Below, in pieces: positions 1 through 8,803 of a stretch of 14,889 nt of DNA. This DNA comes from Anaerolineae bacterium. Lineage in GTDB: Bacteria > Chloroflexota > Anaerolineae > Aggregatilineales > Aggregatilineaceae. Within the stretch, counting starts at the first letter, position 1. Every line of letters starts with the position of its first letter. The DNA lies in NCBI GenBank assembly GCA_016929355.1, contig JAFGJA010000323.1, positions 1 through 14,889 on the forward strand. Direction: 5' to 3'. Both the position numbers and the translations under genes were made by a program. The notes beneath the pieces were generated by a model. It saw nothing but the letters and a program-made list of their open reading frames with translations, made no database searches and was not told the DNA's origin.

Positions 1-50
1 TCGGCCCAGGGCGAACACATGACGAACCGCAGGTTCGCGTTCGCCCCTAC
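1..50. repeat. Partial GTAGGGG-type palindromic repeat (right half)
   Basis: Nested inverted repeat. The outer arms GGGCGAAC (9-16) and GTTCGCCC (39-46) enclose an inner hairpin, CGAACC (23-28) and GGTTCG (32-37), with a 3-nt loop. The element ends in GCCCCTAC (43-50), the reverse complement of the GTAGGGGC that begins the repeat at 14856. Positions 1-15 are identical to the last 15 bases of the window. Together the two ends would make one complete two-hairpin element of the same design as 11709-11771. No coding function is visible. Confidence 0.8.
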
Positions 51-121
51 GTGAGATCATGCCAAATCTACATATTTTCTCCATAAGCCCCACGCTTGCA
101 CCATCCCGCTCCAGAAGCAAA

Positions 122-155
122 CAGGGCGCTGGACTGTACGCATGTCAGCGCCCTG
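122..155 (-). terminator. Probable transcription terminator of the histidine kinase gene
   Basis: A perfect 10-bp GC-rich stem, CAGGGCGCTG (122-131) with CAGCGCCCTG (146-155), with a 14-nt loop, lies 25 bp past the kinase stop codon. On the minus strand it is followed only by a mixed T-rich stretch (TTTGCTTC), so the U-tract is weak. It may be an intrinsic terminator of moderate strength or a 3' RNA-stabilising hairpin. Confidence 0.6.
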
Positions 156-180
156 CAACTCCGGCATAATGTATAGGGTT

Positions 181-1584
181 TTACGAATCCGCATCCAAGC
201 CAGCCGTTGGCAGTGTGAACCAGAAGCGTGAGCCTGCACCTAAGGCCGTTTCCACGCCGATTTCACCGTGATGCGCTTCGACCAGAGGCCGCGTGATCGC
301 CAAGCCTAACCCGGTGCTGCGTTCGCCGCCCGTTGGCTGCGCGGAAAGCCGCTTGAACGGTTGGAACAACTGTGCCTGATCGTCCGGCGACAACCCCGGC
401 CCGGCATCCACCACCTCGATCCGCCAGCCGGAGTCGATCCGTTTGCCGATAACCTCAATCTTGCTCCCCAATGGCGAAAACTTGATCGCGTTCGAGATCA
501 AATTATCCGCGATCTGCCGCAGGCGCATCGGGTCGGCTTTGATAATGTCCGACGCATCCAGTTCAGAATTCAGGACGAGAGTCGATCCTTTCGCTTCGGC
601 AATGGGCGTATGTTCTTTCACCGTCTTGGTCAAAAACTCATGCAGATCGACCAGTTTCGGCATGAATTCGATCTTATCACGTTCAATGCGCGAGAAATCG
701 AGTAAGTTATCAATCAAATGCCGCATGTGCCGCGTTTGCACAGCGATGTTGGTCATAATCGTTTCAAGTTCCGCTTGCGACAGGGTAAAACCCGGCTCAT
801 CAAAGAGACTGGTCGCCATTTCAATGATGCTTAAGGGACTGCGCAAATCGTGCGCCGCCACGCCGACAAAAGTATTTTTCGCCTCGTTGATTTCTTCCAA
901 CCGCACCTTTTGCGCTGCCAACTGCGACACCAACCGCCCTTTTTCAATAATCACCGACAACTGCGCCGCGATCTGTTTAAAGACATCAATATGCGCCGCT
1001 TGATAGGTATAGGGTTCGGTGCTGGAGAAGAACAAGAAACCAACCGGCGCACCTTCAATCACCAACGGGCACGTCATGGAGGAGCGCATTCCTTCCGCGA
1101 CCAATAGTTGGGTCGCGTGGGACTCTGGTTTCGCCTGCAAATACGCTTCGAGATCGTTCAAAATGCGCGGCTGCCCGGTTTCCAGAATCGTCTTTAAACT
1201 GCTGCTGGCAAGCGGCGCGCTGTACGCATCGCCTAATTGGACAGCCCGGTCACTCTTGACCCAGCGCAAAGTCACAGTTTCGCCAGCTTCATCAACCAAC
1301 GACAGCCCAATTCGTGCATAAGGGATCAATTCACGCAAATCATCGTACAACAGGTCCAAAATGTCGTCTAACAACAATCCAGCATTAATCTGCGCCGTAA
1401 TGTGTTCAATTAACCGGCGTTCCTGCTGCTGCTTGGCAAGCGCACGCGCTAACCGAAACACCGCTTGCCCCAATTGGTCGGTTGGCTCATCCAGGGCGTC
1501 CAATTGATACTCGCCGCGCGTCAACTGATCGAGCAGGTCAATGTACGACGCCAGATTCGCCTCATCCAGAGTATCCGAAGTCAT
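181..1584 (-). CDS. GAF-domain sensor histidine kinase (soluble)
   Basis: 467-aa sensor kinase that would autophosphorylate a histidine and pass the phosphate to a response regulator. No transmembrane segment or signal peptide is visible, so it should be cytoplasmic. Order: a ~55-residue N-terminal region; a GAF-like sensory domain (about 60-215); a short coiled linker; a HisKA dimerisation domain with the H-box AAHDLRSPLS (phosphoacceptor H245); then a HATPase_c domain with the N-box around N361/N365, G1 box DAGPG (393-397) and G2 box GLGLAI (425-430). All catalytic boxes look intact. The start is supported by GGAAGGG about 9 nt upstream. No receiver domain or response regulator lies next to it, so partner and signal are unknown. 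The terminator at 1668-1706 separates it from the upstream sugar dehydratase gene, so it probably has its own promoter in 1585-1667, though I could not identify one. Confidence 0.93.
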   Translation of the reverse strand: MTSDTLDEANLASYIDLLDQLTRGEYQLDALDEPTDQLGQAVFRLARALAKQQQERRLIEHITAQINAGLLLDDILDLLYDDLRELIPYARIGLSLVDEAGETVTLRWVKSDRAVQLGDAYSAPLASSSLKTILETGQPRILNDLEAYLQAKPESHATQLLVAEGMRSSMTCPLVIEGAPVGFLFFSSTEPYTYQAAHIDVFKQIAAQLSVIIEKGRLVSQLAAQKVRLEEINEAKNTFVGVAAHDLRSPLSIIEMATSLFDEPGFTLSQAELETIMTNIAVQTRHMRHLIDNLLDFSRIERDKIEFMPKLVDLHEFLTKTVKEHTPIAEAKGSTLVLNSELDASDIIKADPMRLRQIADNLISNAIKFSPLGSKIEVIGKRIDSGWRIEVVDAGPGLSPDDQAQLFQPFKRLSAQPTGGERSTGLGLAITRPLVEAHHGEIGVETALGAGSRFWFTLPTAGLDADS

Positions 1585-1667
1585 GCGTTATATCCCTTCC
1601 TTATTAGCCGAATGTCCGGTTACACCAACTACACATATTAACACAAATTACGCCTGATGCCCCCCAC

Positions 1668-1706
1668 AAAAAACGCCTCACAGCCACGTAGTATAGCCGT
1701 GAGGCG
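1668..1706 (-). terminator. Intrinsic terminator of the nucleotide-sugar dehydratase gene
   Basis: On the minus strand an 8-bp stem (CGCCTCAC/GTGAGGCG, arms 1699-1706 and 1674-1681), with two further inner GC pairs, is followed directly by six T residues (1668-1673). It lies about 30 bp beyond the stop codon of the dehydratase gene. This is a textbook rho-independent terminator layout and would uncouple that gene from the kinase downstream. Confidence 0.88.
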
Positions 1707-1738
1707 CACCAGAGCGAGGTTAACAAATCAACCAGAGA

Positions 1739-3652
1739 TTAGACCAGTTCTTCGATATGTTGGTGTTCACCGAGGGCGATCACTTCGCGCAACTGCTCCA
1801 ATGCATTCCGATTCTCATCCAGACCACGCTGAAACAACTGATTCAAGCGATCCGAAAAGGAAACCGGTTGCAAGCCATTCCGCCGGCTCACCAACTCAAT
1901 GATATAGGGATGGATCGTCGGTAACGTTGTCTCCTCCATCGAGTGCAGTTCTTCATGCAGTTTTTCGCCGGGCCGCATACCGGTAAATTCAATGGAAATA
2001 TCCTTATGGGGGACCAGCCCCCGCAGCCGGATCATGCGTTCGGCCAAATCCACAATCTTAACCACTTCGCCCATGCGCAGCATGAACAGATCATCACCTT
2101 TAGTCAAACACGCCGCATGAATCACCAGATTCGCCGCTTCCGGGATCGACATGAAGTAGCGCGTCATCTCTTTATCCGTCACCGTGACCGGGCCGCCCGC
2201 TTCGATCTGGCGTTCAAAGGTCGGGACAACGCTCCCCCGACTGCCCAATACATTGCCAAACCGCACCGACGTAAACAACGTTTTGTCGGTCTGCTGCGAA
2301 AGCGCGTGCATCAACAGTTCACAAACACGCTTACTCGCGCCCATCACGCAGCTTGGATTCACCGCTTTATCGGTTGAAATCAACACAAACCGCTCGGCTC
2401 CGAAATCGCGCGCCAGGCCGGCAACTTGCTGCGTACCGCCAATATTGACGCGCACCGCTTCATTCGGAAAATCTTCCAACATGGGAACGTGTTTATATGC
2501 CGCCGAATGAAAGACAACCTGGGGCCGGTAATCGGCAAATAAGTTGTTCAGCATCTTCCGATTGGTGATGTCGATCAGGTAAGGCGTCACAGCCACCTGC
2601 GGCTGTTCAGCGCGCAGTTCTGTCACCAGATCGTGCAGCCCGCTTTCATTGTTATCCACCAGAATCAATTTCACCGGATTGTATTTTACCAACTGGCGGC
2701 ATAATTCCGACCCAATCGAACCAGCCGCCCCCGTCACCAGCGTGACCCGGTTGGAGATCGCGGAAACATCAACCGCTTTGTGCCACTCGACGGGTTGGCG
2801 GCCTAACAAATCTTCGGGCTTCACATCCCGCAGCAGCGATACCCCGTTCGTGCCATCGATCATAGCGAACACATCCGGCACGATCTTAATCCGCGCTGAT
2901 GTGGTCTCACAATAGGACAACACCTCGCGGAAATCCAACCCATCAATATTGTGAATCGCCACCACGATCAATTCGATATTGTGCGCCGCCACTAAGCGCG
3001 GAATCGCCTCGCGCGGTCCCAACACCCGGCAGCCCTCAATATACAAATTCTGCTTGGTGGCATCATCATCCACAAACCCCACCACCTGATAACGCTGCCC
3101 CTTAGGTGCGCGGTATTTTAAGCGCCACGCAGTAGTTTGCCCCGCATCGCCTGCGCCCACGATCAAAACCCGGATGGCGGGGAGTGGAAATTGCTGACGC
3201 CAGACCGCCCGCCAGCGCCACTTGACCCCGGTAATGAGCCGTGAACGATAGCGCACAGCCACCAACCCCGTCATGGCCATCAGATTAGCAACCCAGACAA
3301 CACTGAGCGGCAATGGACGCGGTGCGAAGATTAAATCCAGCACAGTCAGGATCAGCATAGCCGTCAGCACCGCCAAGACGATCACCTGGACATCATGCCC
3401 ACTGGTACGGGACCATATCCGCCGGTAGCCGCCGAAGATATACAGGCTGGCAATCGTCACGCCCACCGCAATCCCGATAAACTGCCCGACATAAGCGCCA
3501 AAATCAAACAACACAGTTTCCGCGCGAATGGAGTAACTGATCAGATAAGCCAAAAAGAGAATAAGGACATCGGCAACTACAAGGGGAATAATGCGTTTGA
3601 GGTGTTTAACCCCTCGTTGGTACAACTGCTGATATTGGATTGTTTCGCCCAT
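1739..3652 (-). CDS. Membrane-bound nucleotide-sugar 4,6-dehydratase (WbpM/CapD/FlaA1-type polysaccharide biosynthesis protein)
   Basis: 637-aa inner-membrane enzyme of the extended SDR family, expected to convert a UDP-HexNAc (commonly UDP-GlcNAc) to its 4-keto-6-deoxy form for surface glycans. The N-terminus has about four hydrophobic segments (roughly 20-42, 52-74, 86-108, 116-134). A first Rossmann-like domain starts at VGAGDAG (165-171). The catalytic SDR domain starts at TGAAGSIG (307-314) and carries STDK (426-429) and M437-x3-K441. Met in place of the usual SDR Tyr is characteristic of the large WbpM-like subgroup. The full length matches that two-domain subgroup. GGGGGAGGATC upstream of the ATG gives a strong ribosome binding site. 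The DUF4012 gene lies 173 bp upstream on the same strand, so co-transcription is possible. Exact substrate and stereochemistry (C5 retained or inverted) cannot be read from the sequence. Confidence 0.93.
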   Translation of the reverse strand: MGETIQYQQLYQRGVKHLKRIIPLVVADVLILFLAYLISYSIRAETVLFDFGAYVGQFIGIAVGVTIASLYIFGGYRRIWSRTSGHDVQVIVLAVLTAMLILTVLDLIFAPRPLPLSVVWVANLMAMTGLVAVRYRSRLITGVKWRWRAVWRQQFPLPAIRVLIVGAGDAGQTTAWRLKYRAPKGQRYQVVGFVDDDATKQNLYIEGCRVLGPREAIPRLVAAHNIELIVVAIHNIDGLDFREVLSYCETTSARIKIVPDVFAMIDGTNGVSLLRDVKPEDLLGRQPVEWHKAVDVSAISNRVTLVTGAAGSIGSELCRQLVKYNPVKLILVDNNESGLHDLVTELRAEQPQVAVTPYLIDITNRKMLNNLFADYRPQVVFHSAAYKHVPMLEDFPNEAVRVNIGGTQQVAGLARDFGAERFVLISTDKAVNPSCVMGASKRVCELLMHALSQQTDKTLFTSVRFGNVLGSRGSVVPTFERQIEAGGPVTVTDKEMTRYFMSIPEAANLVIHAACLTKGDDLFMLRMGEVVKIVDLAERMIRLRGLVPHKDISIEFTGMRPGEKLHEELHSMEETTLPTIHPYIIELVSRRNGLQPVSFSDRLNQLFQRGLDENRNALEQLREVIALGEHQHIEELV

Positions 3653-3825
3653 AATGATCCTCCCCCTACCCTAAATAACAACTATGCGCAAATTCGATTC
3701 GATTTACGTTTGGAGCGGGGTCTATTGATAATTTTCATTGGCAAGTCTCTATTGCATCCCAAATCCCTGCCTAACTAGTATAACATCAAATTTATACCTA
3801 CATTGGTCATCTTTGATCTTGCCGG

Positions 3826-5856
3826 TCACTCCCGATAAATAATCTCAATCGTCTGGTCCGTCAATAGTTCAATACGATAATCTAAAATGGGTTGTTGGAG
3901 ATTGTAATTCGCTGATGCGCTGGGCGACGAGCTAATCAGCGTGGCTCCACCCGGTAATGTCACCTGAACATTCACAAATTCGGCGATCATGCCCGGTTGT
4001 TTCTGCAAGCGTAAGATATAGCGCCGGTAGCGGCCAAACGCCTCGACCAAAGGTGGTGTTTCAAAAGAGAGTTGAATCCGTTGATTTTCGTTATAGTCAA
4101 CGCCCACCCGCGTCACAAAAATAGTATGATAATCCGTCACCACGACGGACGGTTCATAGAGCAAATTGTCGATATTGGTCAACACGCTATTATAGGGCAC
4201 AAAGATTTGGGCCAATGTGCTGTAATTGATCGGGCCATGATCCAACCCCACCGCCGGATCATCCTCGGCCACCCGCGCGGAATAATCGTAAGAAACCGCC
4301 ACCCGATTATGTAATGAACCATCCGGCTGAATCGACACATCATACGTAAGCTGGCGAATCACCGAACGGCTGGCCTTATTGCCCATGTTGGTATCGGCCA
4401 CCATCACGTAATCCTGATCCCGCCCGGAATCCTGGCTGCCGGACCACCCCAGTATATCGGCGGCCTCATTCAGCGTTTGGTCGGTGAAATAGATCATGAT
4501 GTGTTTTTCCTGCAACGCCCGCAACAGCGCCCCGCGCAGTTCAATACTTTCCTCCTCTTCAACCGATTGCCAGTCATTCATGATTTGCTTGTAGAGCGCG
4601 GCCAGGAAACGTTTATGTTCACTATTGGACCCTTCCGAACGAATCTTATAGATTTCATCGCGGAAGGTGGCGGCGGTCACGGCCACATCGTAGCTCTGGA
4701 CATTAACCCCGCCAAGCGCTTCCAGAATGTATTCAAAGCCCACCAGATCAATACTAAACACGCCATCAATCGGGCTTTCGGGATTGCGCCCATTATCATA
4801 GTACCAGGTGTTCATCTGCGCCGTCGAGGGAAAATCCGCATACCAACTGCCATCCCAGGCCGCGTAGACATTATCCCGCATGAACCACCAGTCCGGCACA
4901 TCCACCTCATCCCAATATTCCGCCGGGGGCGGATTGGGACTGTTGATCGTCGATGCGCTGTAGTCATAATTGAGGATACGCCCACTACCTACCGTGAACC
5001 AACCATAGGTGCTGATATAGCCCCCTGATGGCCGGATTTCATCGCTGTTTTGCGCCAAAACAAGATACGCCTGCGGTTCTTCAAGCCCCAGCGCCAGCGT
5101 CAGCAGTTCCGGCGATTCCAGCAGCATTTGATTAATATCCACCAACTGCTGGTGATATTTTTCCAGGCCATCAACGGCGGTTAGCAGGCCCGGCGAAACA
5201 TCCTCGATCTTAAAATCGCGGATCGTTTTTCCGGCGCGCGCCAAATGCTGATCCGCGCTCAAAAACCGCCCATGTCCCAAACTCAACAGTTCCACCACAC
5301 GTTCACCCGATGAAATCTGGGTCGCCACGCTCTCCTCTTCGGAGCCGCCCGTGAGGAAGAAGAAGGCCGGCTCCAACCCGTTTAGCATGGCATTCGCCGC
5401 TAACGATAGCTCTTGCGCCGCATCGAGCGCATGGAGGGTTGTTTCCAGGTCGGCATTAAGGGGCGCAAACACCCGCAGAAAACTGGTTTGTTTTTTCGCC
5501 CCGCTCAAATTTCCATTCAAATCACCAACTGCCTGTTGCAACAGTTCGAAATCCGACAAGGTGAGTTCGGTTCCCGGTTTATTACTCACTGAAAACCACA
5601 CCCGATCCAGACTCTCCCACGACTTTTCGACTCGCTCCCGCGCCATGACCGCTAACAGCACGCCCGCCATGACCAGCACGGACAACAAACTGACGAACAT
5701 CACCGTCACGACTCGCCAATTAAAATGAGTCACACGACGCCACAAACGCCGCCCCCATTTGTTACGGCGGCTGCGACGGCGACGACGACGACGCAGGGGA
5801 ACACTTTCCTGGGCATGGTGCGCAGGGGGCACTGAGCTGGTTTCCGGTTCGGTCAT
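3826..5856 (-). CDS. DUF4012 domain-containing membrane-anchored protein
   Basis: 676-aa protein with one transmembrane helix (about 49-71), preceded by a very basic cytoplasmic tail with seven consecutive Arg residues (22-28) and more to R41. This predicts N-in/C-out topology, with some 600 residues outside. Residues 260-290 (YLVLAQNSDEIRPSGGY and after) match the conserved core of DUF4012, a family common in Actinobacteria and Chloroflexota envelope-glycan loci, with no biochemical function I can assign. The C-terminal part (about 500-676) looks like a beta-rich domain. A second large ectodomain with no other membrane span suggests a role in surface polymer attachment, assembly or cell-wall organisation; that is inference from context. 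It is transcribed divergently from the exported-protein block and lies upstream of the nucleotide-sugar dehydratase on the same strand. The start is supported by GGTGAG about 8-10 nt upstream. Confidence 0.85.
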   Translation of the reverse strand: MTEPETSSVPPAHHAQESVPLRRRRRRRSRRNKWGRRLWRRVTHFNWRVVTVMFVSLLSVLVMAGVLLAVMARERVEKSWESLDRVWFSVSNKPGTELTLSDFELLQQAVGDLNGNLSGAKKQTSFLRVFAPLNADLETTLHALDAAQELSLAANAMLNGLEPAFFFLTGGSEEESVATQISSGERVVELLSLGHGRFLSADQHLARAGKTIRDFKIEDVSPGLLTAVDGLEKYHQQLVDINQMLLESPELLTLALGLEEPQAYLVLAQNSDEIRPSGGYISTYGWFTVGSGRILNYDYSASTINSPNPPPAEYWDEVDVPDWWFMRDNVYAAWDGSWYADFPSTAQMNTWYYDNGRNPESPIDGVFSIDLVGFEYILEALGGVNVQSYDVAVTAATFRDEIYKIRSEGSNSEHKRFLAALYKQIMNDWQSVEEEESIELRGALLRALQEKHIMIYFTDQTLNEAADILGWSGSQDSGRDQDYVMVADTNMGNKASRSVIRQLTYDVSIQPDGSLHNRVAVSYDYSARVAEDDPAVGLDHGPINYSTLAQIFVPYNSVLTNIDNLLYEPSVVVTDYHTIFVTRVGVDYNENQRIQLSFETPPLVEAFGRYRRYILRLQKQPGMIAEFVNVQVTLPGGATLISSSPSASANYNLQQPILDYRIELLTDQTIEIIYRE

Positions 5857-6163
5857 GAGCTATCTCACCAAATCAATAGCAGGCGGCATTTTCTGCCAAA
5901 CCTGTAGCTGTTAACTGCAACAATACGGTCAATATCACGCGCAAATGCGATATTCAAACCCACGTAAGCTATAAATTGAATATGTCATGCATTGGCGGGC
6001 GGCGCAAGTCGGGCACAGCCAACATCAACCTATCGCCAGCGCTGTCACCAGCAGAGGCACGATGCACAATAGAGGGAACAAAAAAGAGGCTCGCACCTCC
6101 ACCCTGATTAATTGTATATCCGCCAATTTACTCGACCGGCCAAACCTCACACACGCACTATGC

Positions 6164-6191
6164 TTGCTCAAATACACCCAAATGCTATACT
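6164..6191 (+). promoter_or_regulatory. Possible secondary extended -10 promoter
   Basis: TTGCTC (6164-6169), 16 bp, then TATACT (6186-6191) preceded by TGC, an extended -10 signature. The -35 match is poor (3 of 6). It points at the propeller gene but is about 250 bp from its start codon, upstream of the much better promoter at 6252-6281. Confidence 0.3.
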
Positions 6192-6251
6192 TATTTTCAT
6201 GAAGGTAACTTTAGTAATGGTATGAATAAGGTTCGATTGGTTTGAGTAACA

Positions 6252-6281
6252 TTGACGCTCCCAACACCCGTACACTATAAT
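6252..6281 (+). promoter_or_regulatory. Sigma70-type promoter for the exported-protein block
   Basis: TTGACG (6252-6257) and a perfect TATAAT (6276-6281) are separated by 18 bp: 5 of 6 and 6 of 6 consensus matches. Transcription would start near 6288, leaving an untranslated leader of about 148 nt before the ATG at 6436. This is the best promoter match I found in the window. Confidence 0.78.
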
Positions 6282-6423
6282 TATACCAGTTCAGGCATGG
6301 TGTGCCATTTGCTCACGTAATCACACCAACAATATCCTAACCGTTGCCATACGTGGTATAAAAAATCGCACTCGACAGGCTCCGTTTTGCTGGATGGTGA
6401 AGGCGGAGAAATGACCAACCTAA

Positions 6424-6435
6424 AAGGAGATCTCC
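6424..6435 (+). promoter_or_regulatory. Strong ribosome binding site inside a palindrome
   Basis: AAGGAGA (6424-6430) is a near-perfect Shine-Dalgarno 5 nt before the ATG at 6436 and fixes that start. The SD core is part of a perfect 10-bp palindrome, GGAGATCTCC (6426-6435), which ends directly at the start codon. Confidence 0.8.
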
Positions 6436-8733
6436 ATGCGACTGAAAACGATCAGCTTAGTTATTTTAGCACTCAGTCTATCCGTCATTCCCATACTTAA
6501 CTCCAGCCAGGCACAAAATGGTTATCAAGACCTGATCCGCGATGCGCTCTCCGATTTAGGGTTGAATTGCGCCATCATGGACATTAACAGTCTTTGTGTG
6601 GGCTTTGACCGCGTGGAAACTACCTTCTATGGCGCTCCGCCCAAAGACTACGCGAGCGAGGCGGGCGATAAAGCCCCCTTGAATACGATTGTGTCGCTCC
6701 AATCCTACCCCATTGATTTGACCACTTCAACGTTCGGGATCGCGGCGATGTATGTCAAAACCACCAACCTGCCCGCCGCCCTGCAAGAGCAAACGGCGCT
6801 GTTTGTCACCTTTGGTGATGTTGAGATACAAAACGAAGTTGATCCCAATGAAGCGGTGCTCTTTGATACCACCGTTGAGGTCACAACCACGACCTCCATC
6901 GATCTCTACGACTTGCCGGGGTTTGATGCGACGATCATCGGCAGCACCGGCAGTAACACCCGCCTGCAAGCCGATGCCCGCACATCAAACAAAACGTGGA
7001 CGCGCGTCCTGTATAATGAACGCACCGCCTGGGTGAACAGCAACACGATTGAAGCGCGATCAAGCGAATCACCAACGAGCCTGGATACATTACCGATCCT
7101 GACCGATAAGACCCGGACCCCGTTCCAGGCCTTTAAATTCCGCACCGCCAGCACCCAACCGCCTTCATTGGATGTGCCGCGCGACGTGATCATGGTCCAA
7201 AGCCCGAAAAACATCTATATCGACATTTGGGCGAACGAACACCATATCCGGCTCACCGGCATTATTTTCTTAAGCACCCTGGCCGATGGTCGCACCCAAA
7301 TTATTGCGGTGGATGGGCTGGCGCTCGTTTACCCCGACACGGTGCGCGGTATTCGCGTGCAGGCGGGCACATCCGTTATCCTGGGCGGAGATTACAACTC
7401 GTATACGGTCCAGGGTTTACCGGTGGGATGGAGTGAATTCGACATATTCGAAGGACTCCCCACCAACATCGTCACCTATGACTACACCGTGCTGCGCATC
7501 TGGCGGCCCTCATCCATCTGGGATGTGATAACCATCGAAGTCCAGATTGAAGGCGAAACACCCTATAATCCGGCGCTCCAAACCGGGACAAACTATCCCC
7601 TGATCCCCATCGATAGCGAAGCGGGGACCGGGCTTGAGCGCCTTGAATGGGAGCCGTTTACAGTGGGCGGGCGCGTCTGTCCGTCCTGGTCGCTGTTCCA
7701 CAGTGATCGTGACGACGATTGGGACATCTACGAACTATCAGACGAGCGCGGCACAGTGAACATTTCCGAGGGTGACGGCAGTACCGACATTATGCCGGCC
7801 CACTCGGTAGATGGTAACTACGTCGCCTATGCGACTACGCGCTACCGCGAAGGGGGTTGGGAAATCCAGGTCACAAGCCGGGGTGATGCCGTGCCCAAAT
7901 ACAACGCGCGCATGACCTTCAATACCGGCAACGATCTGAATCCCGTTTGGGGACCGGGCAACTATATCGCCTGGGAATCCAGCCGGGATGGAAACTGGAA
8001 TATCTATATGTTCGATGTCAGCACCGGCGATTACCAACCGCTCACGACGGATATTGCCAACGACATCAACCCCTTCTGGTTCCCGGATGGTGAACGGATC
8101 GTTTACCAGAGCGATAGTGATGGCGATTGGGACATCTACCAGTTGAATCGTGTCACGGACGAATTGATCCCGCTCACCACGAACGACGTGGAAGACGTTG
8201 ATCCCATCGTTTCGCCGGATGGTAAATGGATCGCGTGGCTCCAACAGGATACTGTCGGCGTGTACAACCTGTGGCTGCGGGATGTCGAAACCGGCGAAGT
8301 ATCACAACTCACGGATATGGGCGTTGACATCGGCGGGCACATATTCGCCCCTGATAGCTCACTGATTGCGTTTGATGCGCGGGTGGATGGTGATTACGAA
8401 GTGTACATTGTCCGGCTCGGATCGCGCGTCATCACCGCCGCCACGGATAACGAAGCGACCAAGACCTCTGCGTTTGCGGCAGAAGATCGCGCCCCGGCTT
8501 TTGTGTGTACCAGTTCGTCATCGCTGATCTACCATTCCGACATGGATGCGGACCTGAATAATCCGTATTCGCTGGAACTGTACCAGGTGGCGCTGCCGGC
8601 GGATAATGCCCCGGCTAACCCACCCACGCGCCTGACGTTTGAGCCAAAAGCCTACGATCAATACCCGATGGCGAATGCGTTTGAAGAACGCGAAAGTAAA
8701 GAGAACCGCCGCCCGCCGCATCCTTTCCGGTAA
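6436..8733 (+). CDS. Exported SH3/FecR-like/TolB-type propeller protein
   Basis: 765-aa secreted protein of unknown role. A signal peptide (about 1-26, probable cleavage after SQA) is followed by an N-terminal module (about 30-145) with Cys45 and Cys54, resembling a module I recognise from multi-domain Anaerolineae surface proteins. Then come an SH3-like domain (about 150-207, ending TAWVNSNTIEAR), a beta-rich FecR-like region (about 225-375), and a TolB/PD40 beta-propeller (about 415-720). Propeller blades repeat a signature like D-x-D-x-D-W-D-I-Y: 423-431, 515-524, 559-568, and a variant at 648-657. Cys415 and Cys691 sit at equivalent places in the first and last blades and might form a closing disulfide. 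No membrane anchor, sortase motif or lipobox is seen, so it may be soluble or bound non-covalently to the wall. It is first in a plus-strand block with two other exported proteins and has its own strong promoter and ribosome binding site. Such propellers usually bind proteins or glycans; I cannot assign a ligand. Confidence 0.85.
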   Translation: MRLKTISLVILALSLSVIPILNSSQAQNGYQDLIRDALSDLGLNCAIMDINSLCVGFDRVETTFYGAPPKDYASEAGDKAPLNTIVSLQSYPIDLTTSTFGIAAMYVKTTNLPAALQEQTALFVTFGDVEIQNEVDPNEAVLFDTTVEVTTTTSIDLYDLPGFDATIIGSTGSNTRLQADARTSNKTWTRVLYNERTAWVNSNTIEARSSESPTSLDTLPILTDKTRTPFQAFKFRTASTQPPSLDVPRDVIMVQSPKNIYIDIWANEHHIRLTGIIFLSTLADGRTQIIAVDGLALVYPDTVRGIRVQAGTSVILGGDYNSYTVQGLPVGWSEFDIFEGLPTNIVTYDYTVLRIWRPSSIWDVITIEVQIEGETPYNPALQTGTNYPLIPIDSEAGTGLERLEWEPFTVGGRVCPSWSLFHSDRDDDWDIYELSDERGTVNISEGDGSTDIMPAHSVDGNYVAYATTRYREGGWEIQVTSRGDAVPKYNARMTFNTGNDLNPVWGPGNYIAWESSRDGNWNIYMFDVSTGDYQPLTTDIANDINPFWFPDGERIVYQSDSDGDWDIYQLNRVTDELIPLTTNDVEDVDPIVSPDGKWIAWLQQDTVGVYNLWLRDVETGEVSQLTDMGVDIGGHIFAPDSSLIAFDARVDGDYEVYIVRLGSRVITAATDNEATKTSAFAAEDRAPAFVCTSSSSLIYHSDMDADLNNPYSLELYQVALPADNAPANPPTRLTFEPKAYDQYPMANAFEERESKENRRPPHPFR

Positions 8734-8759
8734 ACGGGCGGTTACGCCGCAACGACGTG

Positions 8760-8787
8760 CCGGGGTTTCACTGAAATCCCGGTTTTT
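8760..8787 (+). terminator. Intrinsic terminator after the propeller gene
   Basis: A 9-bp stem with one G-T pair (CCGGGGTTT, 8760-8768, with AAATCCCGG, 8774-8782), a 5-nt loop, then five T residues (8783-8787). It lies 27 bp past the propeller stop codon and only 16 bp before the ribosome binding site of the next gene. It should end or reduce transcription into the two GldG-like genes, which would then need read-through or a promoter inside the propeller gene. Confidence 0.82.
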
Positions 8788-8803
8788 ACGCCATCATACG
8801 CCG

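Larger units (their letters stand above)
5857..6435. other. Divergent intergenic regulatory region
   Basis: 579 bp with no convincing gene, between the divergently transcribed DUF4012 gene and the exported propeller gene. It is AT-richer than the flanking genes. The plus-strand half contains one strong and one weaker promoter candidate plus a leader of about 150 nt. On the minus strand I see only a weak candidate for the DUF4012 gene (TTGAAT-N17-TATTGA, near 5930-5960). No tRNA, known riboswitch or strong repeat is visible. Confidence 0.7.

Noticed and set aside
1..50. CRISPR-like repeat at the window ends
   Set aside because: Only single palindromic copies without regular spacers and no cas genes; it fits interspersed two-hairpin repeats.
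57..239. 60-aa minus-strand open frame near the left end
   Set aside because: It spans the terminator hairpin and the 3' end of the kinase gene, with no start signal.
3653..3825. Promoter candidate TATACT (3777-3782, minus strand) before the dehydratase gene
   Set aside because: No acceptable -35 at 16-18 bp spacing; too weak to annotate.
5987..6202. 71-aa plus-strand open frame in the divergent intergenic region
   Set aside because: No ribosome binding site, no recognisable domain, poor composition, and it overlaps a candidate promoter.
6411..6500. Short upstream frame starting MTNLKGDLH that overlaps the propeller gene start
   Set aside because: The only SD-like sequence (GCGGAG) is 2 nt from the ATG, too close to work well, and the frame has no other support; kept only as a remark on the leader.
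7716..8139. 16-bp exact repeat CGATTGGGACATCTAC at 7716-7731 and 8124-8139
   Set aside because: Explained by the repeated D-W-D-I-Y motif of propeller blades, not a mobile or regulatory repeat.
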